From Actinomycetospora lutea (GTDB lineage Bacteria; Actinomycetota; Actinomycetes; Mycobacteriales; Pseudonocardiaceae), in the NCBI RefSeq assembly GCF_028737205.1, contig NZ_JAQZAL010000033.1, positions 1-64,000 on the forward strand: a stretch of DNA of 64,000 bases, in the 5' to 3' direction. Made by a program: the position numbers and the translations under genes. Of this stretch, positions 16,700-24,600 are shown one piece after another (within the stretch, counting starts at the first letter, position 1; each line of letters starts with the position of its first letter). The notes beneath the pieces are model-generated. The model did no database searches and had not been told where the DNA came from. It saw nothing but the letters and a program-made list of their open reading frames with translations.

Positions 16700-17122
16700 T
16701 AACTGCCGCCCACCATCGCCTCTGACGCCCTTCGGTTCACCGGTGGTGCCCGCTGCTGCCCAGGAAAGCGGGTATGCACGCGGTAGGCACGTAACTACGG
16801 ATCAGACGACCCTGGGCACTCGCCGACGGTGGACTTTCGAAGTAGAGCAGCTGGTGCTCGGTTAGTTGTTCCCGCTACGCCTCCTCCGATAGCTCAAGTC
16901 GCCTTGGCCCTCCGGAGTTCGCCTGACACCCGGACAGCGCCCGGAGGCGTCGACCAGCCCCGTTTCGCCGACGCTGGCTCAACAACACGCGTGGCTGAGG
17001 CGGCCGCGCCGACGGCCAGAATGGTGCGGTCAGCGAGGCGACCGGATGGCCGGGGTGGGCAGACTTCCAGCCCTCAGGTCTATCGGCTGCAACTGCAGGG
17101 ACGAGCGCGCGGACGGTGGAGC
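16700..17122. other. gap without a supported gene
   Basis: No reading frame with credible start, composition or family is seen on either strand. Confidence 0.4.
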
Positions 17123-17254
17123 ATGGGGGACCCAGGGGCCGACGGCGTCAACGACGAGCAGCCTGCGGCGAGCGGCGCGGACGGCTGGCGGCGCGCGCTG
17201 ACGAGGGAGTGGTGGTCGACGGCTGTCGGGCTGCTCGCGGCAGTGTTGGTGGAC
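17123..17254 (+). pseudogene. truncated N-terminus of a membrane protein
   Basis: From ATG 17123 the protein begins MGDPGADGVNDEQPAASGAD and reaches what looks like the start of a membrane helix (WWSTAVGLLAAVLVD). It then runs into sequence that reads as other remnants on the opposite strand, so the gene was probably cut off here. Confidence 0.3.
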
Positions 17255-17309
17255 GTTCCACCAGGCAATGTCGCCGGAGTGCCCCGGGCGCCATTGGGAT
17301 ACGCCGGCC

Positions 17310-17552
17310 GGCGGTCGACGTCCGCGTTGCCAGGGGTCGGTAGCGATCGCGGAGCATGTTGTCGCCTCGCTCGCGGAGCGCGGCGTCGCGCACGGCGGGC
17401 GGCAGCAACTTCGCGGTCTGGAAGGTCTCCTCGATCGCCCATCGGGCGCCGGCGACGCGGACACCGCGGCGGTCGAACGCCGCCGCCACGCCCAGCCCGG
17501 CGATCCCGGCGCCCACGATGAGCACGGCCGGGGACACGACCGAGGTCGTCAT
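17310..17552 (-). pseudogene. chimeric remnant: FAD-monooxygenase ends joined around a transposase piece
   Basis: Reading from ATG 17552, the first 30 residues are a Rossmann FAD-binding start (VLIVGAGIAGLGVAAAFDRR). It passes in frame into RVAGARWAIEETFQTAK, which is DDE-transposase sequence, and then into LLPPAVRDAALRERGDNMLR and DRYRPLA, which resembles the C-terminal region of an FAD-dependent monooxygenase. A functional oxidoreductase is impossible with the middle missing. The family assignments are by motif recognition. Confidence 0.6.
17409..17460. repeat. 52-bp exact repeat, copy 1 (transposase fragment)
   Basis: Identical over 52 bases to 18258-18309 in the same orientation. On the minus strand it encodes RVAGARWAIEETFQTAK. 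Here it is embedded in frame within the monooxygenase remnant. Confidence 0.9.
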
Positions 17553-17797
17553 GCCCGAGGATTACCGATGAACTGGCTGTCCGGGCGTCGGGGAACCACC
17601 CCGAAGGTCTCGAGCCGATGACGTGCTCGCGGTGCCCGCGCTGATCAGCAGCCGGCATCTTCGAGGTAGACATAGACGTGGCCCGCCCAGATTCGCGCTT
17701 GGTAGGATGGCACATCAGCCGTGCTTGAGGAGTCCTACATCGTTGGTACGGCAGCGGGAAATTTAGAGTTTCGCACAGTCGGCGTTCCGACAGCTAA

Positions 17798-18207
17798 ATG
17801 GACGCGACACGTCGCGGAGGCCCCTCTACGCCTGGTGCCGCCTCAAGCCCGCTGGCTGCTTGTGCGGCGGCCCTGGGCGTGTTGTCGGCGAGTGCCGAGC
17901 ACACCCCCGACCTGCTCGCCAAGGTCCCGACCTCGGCGTGGCCGAAGGCTGGGCGGGCCGTCAGGTTACCCGCCAGTTGCACTGCCCCACATCTGGGCCT
18001 GGCGCCACCAATGGGCCCGCGCCCCGATCCGCCCGCTGGCCGGGGCCGGCTACTGGCTGCTCGCCCGCCGCAGACTTGTCCAGAGCGCTTGATTGGTCGG
18101 ATGGCCGTTGACGGTCTCTTGGGACTCAGTCTGGCCGGCGACGGCGTAGGGCGCCCGGCGTGCCGGGGCCGTGTGGTGGTCGTCGGCGACGCTGCTCACG
18201 TCGACGC
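17798..18207 (+). pseudogene. FAD-monooxygenase remnant
   Basis: Near 18165-18207 the plus strand encodes GRVVVVGDAAHVD, the conserved second FAD-contact motif of aromatic-ring hydroxylases (GRVxLxGDAAH). The sequence before it keeps an open frame but shows little recognisable structure, and the motif runs directly into a transposase fragment on the other strand. I read this as a broken monooxygenase gene. Confidence 0.4.
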
Positions 18208-18309
18208 CAACGAGCGGTGTAGCGACGGACCTGGTAGTGGTCCAGGCCGACCTCGTTCTTCGCGGTCTGGAAGGTCTCCTCGATCGCCCATCGGGCGCCG
18301 GCGACGCGG
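18208..18309 (-). mobile_element. DDE transposase C-terminal fragment (IS701-like)
   Basis: The minus strand reads RVAGARWAIEETFQTAK followed by NEVGLDHYQVRRYTARW, 34 residues of the helical region after the catalytic Glu in IS4/IS701-like transposases. Nothing of the rest of the element remains nearby. The right 52 bases are the second copy of the repeat at 17409. Confidence 0.65.
18258..18309. repeat. 52-bp exact repeat, copy 2 (transposase fragment)
   Basis: Exact copy of 17409-17460. In this copy the transposase sequence continues to the left, so it is the fuller version. Confidence 0.9.
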
Positions 18310-18321
18310 GCGAGCTCGCGC

Positions 18322-18400
18322 ATCTTCCGGCTCGAAGACGGCCTGGTCGTCGAACACTGGGCCGTGCGCGACGACGCCGAACTGCTCGACTCTGTCACCG
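18322..18400 (+). pseudogene. SnoaL/NTF2-like C-terminal remnant
   Basis: The plus strand encodes IFRLEDGLVVEHWAVRDDAE and LLDS, the characteristic last strands of SnoaL-like polyketide-cyclase-fold proteins. It begins at the edge of the transposase fragment and has no N-terminal half. Confidence 0.5.
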
Positions 18401-18486
18401 CTCACAAGCGCCGCAGAGGGCATGATGGCTGTCGACGTCGACCGCGCAGCATTACTGTTGCCGGTAGCAACATCGCTCATACTGCC

Positions 18487-21357
18487 GTGGTGCCGGCAGT
18501 GCGGTGCCCGAGGCTGATAGGTCGCGAACGTGAGCTCGACGCGTTCCGCGACGCCCTGGCGCGTGCACGTCGAGGCCGCGGCACCGCCTTAGCGGTCACC
18601 GGCGAACCTGGCATCGGCAAGTCCCGACTGATCGCCGAGTTCGCCGCCCTCGCGACCGGTCCGGCACCTGCCATGGTCGGCCGGGCGGTGGAGGACGGGG
18701 AACCAGTCGCGTTCCGGCCGCTGGTGGAGGCGCTGTTGACCGGTCTCCGGCGAGCCCCGTCACCGGAGCTCGCGGCGCTCGGACCCTTCCGCCCCGCCCT
18801 CGGGTGGCTGCTGCCCCAGTATCGGGACGACGATGACGGCCCCGAGCCGTCGCTGACCGTCCTCGCCGAGGCGATATTACGGTTGCTGGGGTTCCTGGCA
18901 GCCGACGGGTGCGCGATCCTCGTACTCGAGGATCTGCATTGGGCGGACCGCGAGACGCTCGCCGTCGTCGAATTCGTGGCCGACAACCTGACCGACTCCC
19001 CGGTGGTGCTCGTGCTGAGCGCCCGCGACGAGACCGCGCCGGCCCGGGGCTTGATCGAGCGCTTGTCCACCCGCCGCGCCGTCACACCGCTCGATCTCGG
19101 TCCCCTGGAAGGGTCGTCGGTCCAGGCCATGGTCGCGGCATGCCTGGACGCTGCACCCGAGCCGGACCTGCTGGACCTCGTGCAGAGGAGGGCGGAGGGC
19201 GTCCCGCTGCTCGTCGAGGAGCTAGTTGCGGCGGGTGCTCGATCCGGGCCATCGGCGGTGCCTACGACAGTGTTCGAGCTGGTGCGCTTCCGCCTCGCGG
19301 CACTGCCCGAGCCGGCGCGACGGTGCGTGCGCATGGCGGCGGTCCTCGGCGAGCACGTCGACGCGACATTGCTCCCCGACGCGACAGGGCTCCCGCCTTC
19401 GACCGTGGCGGATGGGCTGCGGGCGGCGGTCGAGACACAGCTACTCGAGCTCACGAGCGAGAGCGCTCTCCGCTTCCGCCACGCTCTCACCCGCGACGCG
19501 GTACTGAAGACGCTGCTCACCCTCGAGCGGGCCGACCTGAGCCGCAACGCGCTGGGGGCCGTCGAGAAAGCCCATCCCGCACTGGAAGGCCACTGGCTCA
19601 ACTTGGCTGCCCACCTCGCCGCCGCTGCTGAGGATGCTCCGAGGGCGATTGGCCTCATGCTCGACAGTGGTCTCCGTGACATCAACCGCGGCGCCCTGGC
19701 CAGCGCCGAGGAGATGTTGCGGCGAGCTCGCGAGCTCGCGCGCACCGACCAGGTGAAAGCCCTCGAGATCGACGAGGCATTGACAAATGTCCTGATCGAG
19801 GCTGGTATCGCGCGACCGGCCGTCGAGACTGCCACCAAAGTCATCGAGGTCCTGGCCGCCGACGGGACCGCAGGACCACAGCTCGCTCACGCGTATCTAC
19901 GGCGCGCGAAGGCCTGGGCGGTGGCGGGCGACTGGACCGCCGTTTCCGCCGACGTCGAACGTGCCCGGAACTCGGTGCCCTCCGACGAGCCTGCCCTGAG
20001 CACGAGCATCGATCTGGTGGGCGCGTTGGCACTCATCCACCGAGGTGAGTTCGACCTCGCCGAGCGCGAGACCGCCGAGATGCTCACCCGCGTCGAGCAG
20101 AGCGGCGCCCCGGAACACCTGTGTGAGGCCCTGGAACTGCGGGGACGCCTGCTCCGCCGCAACGACCTGGCAACGGCAGGGGTCCTCTTCGAACGCCAGC
20201 GCCGCGTGGCGCACGTCCACGACCTCCCGCTCTGGCACCTGCGGGCGCTGCACGAGCTCGCCACGATCGCGAGTCTCGACGACCTGGACTGCACACCGAT
20301 CCTCGCCGCACGGGACGCCGCACTCCGAGCGGGCGCCCTCGCCATCGCGGTGGACGTCGATCTCCACCTCACCGGGACACAGCTCGTCCGAGGCGAGCTC
20401 CCCGAAGCCCTCAAGGCGGCTGACCGCTGCCTCCAGCTCGCCACCCGCCTGCACCTGCCGACCCGTTTCATGGCATCAGTCCTTCGCGCCGGTGTACTGA
20501 CCGGCATGCACCGCTGGCCCGAAGCCGAGACGCTGCTCGACCAGCTCCTGCAGCGCCCCGACTGTGACAGCAGCGCGTTGGTGGAGGCCTGGCACGTCCG
20601 GGCCATGCACTGGCTCCTCACCGAACAGCGCGAGAACGCGCGAACCTGTCTGGCCCGCGCCATGGAACACGTACGCAAGGCAGGGCCCACGACCTCGTTG
20701 CCCGCCCTGGGGCGGTGGGCGCTGCTCGCCACCATCGACGGAGACGAGACCGCCCTGGACGAAGCAGCCGCAACACCCGGAGCACGCACGGCGCGGTGGA
20801 CCAGAGGGCTCCTCTCGTACGCCGAAGCGGTCCGGCACGGGCGGGCCGGTCGAACAGAGATGGCCGAAGAAGCGTTCCGCTCCGCGGAGAAGGCCATGAC
20901 CGACCCCGTCCCCATCCCCACCTTCCGTCACATCTCCCGCCGTCTCGTCGCCGAGTCAGCACTCAGCGACGGCTGGGGCCAGCCGACGGAATGGCTGCGG
21001 GGCGACCTGCTCCACTTCGAGGACACCGGCGCCGTCAACGTCGCGAGGGCTTGCCGCACCCTGCTCCGGCAGGCGAACGCGCCGATCCCACGGCGCACAC
21101 CCGGCCCGCCCATCCCGCCTGCCTATCGCGAGCGCGGCGTGACCGCCCGGGAGATGGAGGTCCTCCTCCTCGTGCGCCAAGGGCTCACCAACGGTGAGAT
21201 CGCCGATCGGCTCGTACTCTCGCCGCGCACGGTAGACAAGCACCTCGAGAGGCTCATGGCCAAGACTGCGTCGGCCAGCCGCCACCGGCTCGGCGAGATC
21301 GACTTGAACCGCAGATCGGCGAACACAGGGCCCCCGAGCTCCAGAGATCAACATTGA
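18487..21357 (+). CDS. LuxR-family regulator with N-terminal AAA-type ATPase (LAL family)
   Basis: About 956 residues from a GTG near 18487; the start is uncertain, and the sequence just upstream belongs to another gene's remnant. The N-terminus carries CPRLIGRERELDAFRDAL, a Walker A motif (GEPGIGKS, about 39-46) and a Walker B motif (ILVLEDLHWAD). The middle is long, Ala/Leu-rich and TPR-like. The C-terminus is a LuxR helix-turn-helix (VTAREMEVLLLVRQGLTNGE, then IADRLVLSPRTVDKHLERLM). Size and order are normal for large ATP-binding LuxR regulators, which often control specialised metabolism or surface traits. It is convergent with the Tc-toxin operon, so it may control it, but no binding site supports that. 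Confidence 0.88.
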   Translation: MVPAVRCPRLIGRERELDAFRDALARARRGRGTALAVTGEPGIGKSRLIAEFAALATGPAPAMVGRAVEDGEPVAFRPLVEALLTGLRRAPSPELAALGPFRPALGWLLPQYRDDDDGPEPSLTVLAEAILRLLGFLAADGCAILVLEDLHWADRETLAVVEFVADNLTDSPVVLVLSARDETAPARGLIERLSTRRAVTPLDLGPLEGSSVQAMVAACLDAAPEPDLLDLVQRRAEGVPLLVEELVAAGARSGPSAVPTTVFELVRFRLAALPEPARRCVRMAAVLGEHVDATLLPDATGLPPSTVADGLRAAVETQLLELTSESALRFRHALTRDAVLKTLLTLERADLSRNALGAVEKAHPALEGHWLNLAAHLAAAAEDAPRAIGLMLDSGLRDINRGALASAEEMLRRARELARTDQVKALEIDEALTNVLIEAGIARPAVETATKVIEVLAADGTAGPQLAHAYLRRAKAWAVAGDWTAVSADVERARNSVPSDEPALSTSIDLVGALALIHRGEFDLAERETAEMLTRVEQSGAPEHLCEALELRGRLLRRNDLATAGVLFERQRRVAHVHDLPLWHLRALHELATIASLDDLDCTPILAARDAALRAGALAIAVDVDLHLTGTQLVRGELPEALKAADRCLQLATRLHLPTRFMASVLRAGVLTGMHRWPEAETLLDQLLQRPDCDSSALVEAWHVRAMHWLLTEQRENARTCLARAMEHVRKAGPTTSLPALGRWALLATIDGDETALDEAAATPGARTARWTRGLLSYAEAVRHGRAGRTEMAEEAFRSAEKAMTDPVPIPTFRHISRRLVAESALSDGWGQPTEWLRGDLLHFEDTGAVNVARACRTLLRQANAPIPRRTPGPPIPPAYRERGVTAREMEVLLLVRQGLTNGEIADRLVLSPRTVDKHLERLMAKTASASRHRLGEIDLNRRSANTGPPSSRDQH

Positions 21358-21409
21358 GGCCGAGGTCAACCCCTGGCCTCGACCCAGAGTCGGATCGAGA
21401 GCACACACG

Positions 21410-21428
21410 TCCGATAACCGGTCCTATG
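21410..21428. repeat. 20-bp repeat, right copy
   Basis: TCCGATAACCGGTCCTATG, matching 9551-9570 with one base missing and one changed. The gap 21358-21650 around it is less GC-rich than neighbours and contains no credible gene. Confidence 0.4.
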
Positions 21429-21650
21429 AAAGCAAACGGCATGTTGAGAGGCTGATATCGGTTGGAATCTCCATGACGTGTATCGGCTCGGGCTGACGAA
21501 CATCGTGTCCGAGCGGCCCCCCGAGCTCGATGATATAAAGAGCCGCCAAGGCGGACGGATCGTCGATCGACACCTCGATATCAGACGTGCAATCCGACCT
21601 CTTAGGACAGCGATATTCCGTGGGCGCGCCAAACGCCGTCGGCGGGTCGC

Positions 21651-24600
21651 CTAAGACCACATCCCCGGCCGCCCGGCGTTGCTGTCGGCCTGGACTTCGG
21701 AGAAGGCGCCGGAGCCCGCAGCGGTCCCCATCTCGTGGATAAAGCCGACGAAATGGAAGATGCTGCCGAACACCCCCAGGTTCAGGTTGTGGCCCGCCTC
21801 ATGGTCGATGTGCCACCCGGAGGAGTTCGAGTCGACGTAGGCGAAGAAACCCATGTTGTAGGCGGTATCAATGTTGTTCAGGTTGGCGACCCAGCCCCCA
21901 CGGGTCGCCAGCATCCCGGTGGACCAATCCATCCGGAAGCCCTCGATGCGGAAAAACTGGATGCCCCCGCCCCAGAGCTGCGGGATCGACCAGAAGATCA
22001 GGTGGCCCAGGCCGTTCAGAATCCACATTGCGGCGCCCAGGCCGATGACCAGCCATGACATCGGCATCAGCCAGTTCGACCAGCCGAGGACGCCCTGATA
22101 CCCGTCGAGAGCGGCGACCTCGTCGAACGCTCCCAGGAAGATGATCGTGCCGACGAATCCACCGAGGAAGGCGCCGACCGGGCCCATCGCCGCGAGGAAC
22201 GTGGCGTTGAGGCCGGCGTTGAGACCGAGCATGAAGCCGCGGAAGAACTCACCGAGCGCGGTGCCCTGGTTGTTCGCGGCGACCACGTAACTGACCGTCA
22301 CCAAGCCAATCAGTCCGGCGACCGCGAGCAGCCCGAAACCGATGCCGCAGGCGAACGCGGCGATGATCGCGACGGCGGCGATGATCCCCACGATCACACC
22401 GACGATCGCCCCGACGACGCTCCAGAACGACAGTCCCTGTGGATCGTTGCTGCCCAGCGGATCGTTGCCGGTATAGGTGTAGAGGCGCAGCTTGACCGGG
22501 TCGCCGTCGCTTCGGTCAGGGTCGTGCAGGTAGAGCGGGTCGGGGGTCAGGAACCGGCCCATCTCCGGCGCGTACCAGCGGAATCCCATGTAGACGAGGC
22601 CGGTGGCCTCGTCGAAGTCGTGCAGCGCAAACGTCCGAGTCGCCGGTGAACCGACGCGGATGCGCTCCTTCCCGAACGGGTGGTAGGCGATCTGCGCGAC
22701 CGAGGCGCCGGTCTCGTCGGTGAACAAGCGAGCGCTACCGACCGGGTCGAGGTGCACCCACCGGGTTTGCGCACCTCGCTTGACGGCGATGCGGCGACGG
22801 TCGTGAACCACGAAGTTCACGTGTTGGCCGCTGCGCAGCTCCATCAGCCGGCCGAGGAACAGCGTCTCGTCGGTCACTGGACCCTGGGTCGACCGGCGAC
22901 GCGTCAGGTTTCCCCGATAGTCGTAGTCGTAGCGGATGTCCGGGCCGCCGGCCACCGTCACGCGGGTGAGCTGATTCTTGTAGTTGAACTCCATCGTGCG
23001 CCCGGGCAGGGCGCTGAGGTTGCCGGTGGCGTCGTACACCGTGTCGAATCGCGGTTCCCCCGGCCGGTCCACGGTGGTGACCCGGTCGGGCCGCGCGGGG
23101 TCGCTGTACCCGAGGGTCGAGCCGGACTCACCGACCTGGACAAGATCGTAACTGTTGTGGTGGGTGTAGTCGAACGCGTAGGGGCCGCCGGCGTCGGTGC
23201 CCTCGACGTGTGCGAGCTGGCCCAGCGGGTCGTACCCGTAGGTGGCGCTGTCGGCGACGTCGGTTGTGCCGGACAGCCGCATCATCTCGTCGTAGGTGTA
23301 GACGGCGTCCTCCAGCACCACCCCGCCGGGGCCGACGGTGTGCTGGCTCGCGATGTGGCCCACCCCCGGCTCGTAGCCGACGGTCGTGGTGACGCCGTTC
23401 GCGAACTCGATGCGGGTGGGCAGGTTGCGAGCGTCGTAGTCGATCCGATCGACGACGCCGTCGATGCGCGCGACCACGCCGTTCAGCATGTGGCTCCGCG
23501 TGACAACCGTGCCGTCCGGGTAGGTGACCGAGGTCTGCCGTCCAGTGTCGTCGTGGTCGTACCCCAGAGTGAGGACCTGACCTCCGACGGACAACCGATG
23601 CTCGGTCAGGAAGCCGCGGGCGTCGTACGTGTATTCCTGCCGGCCGCCCGGGTAGCGGGCGTCGACCAGGCGGCCGTCGGCCGCAGGGTCGTCGTCACCG
23701 TAGACGAACGTCTCGGTCAAGGCCCCGTTGAGCAGGACGCGTGTCACCCGACCCTCCGGGTCGCGCTCGACCTCGACGTCGTCGCCCTTCGCGTCGACGG
23801 TCCGGACGATCTCGTTGTGGCTGTTGAACCACTGAATCCGATGCCCGGCGTCCCGATGGTCGATGCGCAGCCGGTTGCCCCGAAGGTCGTAGTGGTACGT
23901 GCAAACCGTGCCGACAGCGTCGCCGAGCTCCCGCAGCTCGCCGAACTGGCCCACCCAAAACCGGGTCTCGCTGCCCGCCTCCAGGATTGCGGTGCGTTGG
24001 TTCCACACGTTGACCTGCTCGCGACGCGGGGTGTCGAAGCCGGGAGCGCCGGGGGTGAGGTCGGCGGCGTCCCGGATCGTCACCTCGAACGGAGTGATCT
24101 CGACGGTGCTTCGGGCACCGTTGTAGTTGTTCGCTCGCACGGGGCGGCCCTCGGCGTCCAGCTGGACCGTGCGGGAGGGACGCGCCGAGGTCGGGGGGAC
24201 GGCGAACGCGAGCGTCGTGTCCAGCGTCGGCTCGAACTCCTCCTTGGTGTCCCCCCACGGGTTGTGGGCGACCCACGGGCTGACCACCACCTCATCGGCC
24301 TGGCGCTGCACCCGTTTCTGGACCTCCCTCGCCGAGCCGTCGTAGTACGTGACGGTCCGGGCGCGCGTCGTGGCGTCCACGCGGTGGTCGACGGTGATTG
24401 AATTCGGGACAGCTGTGTTGTCGTACTCCACGACGCGGCTCGCCGCCGCGGGGGTGTCGTCCGCGACCATGTAGGCCGTGAGCCGGCCGAACGCGTCGTA
24501 GGTCATGCGCGTCGATGCCCCGCCGGCCGACGTCAGCCGCGTCGGTTTGCCGGTGACCGGATCGTTCGTTCGGGTGGTCACCTTCCCGTTGACGACCTCT

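Noticed and set aside
18364-18486. Earlier start for the LuxR regulator
   Set aside because: The sequence there encodes a SnoaL-like C-terminal end and a basic stretch unrelated to the family's N-terminus.
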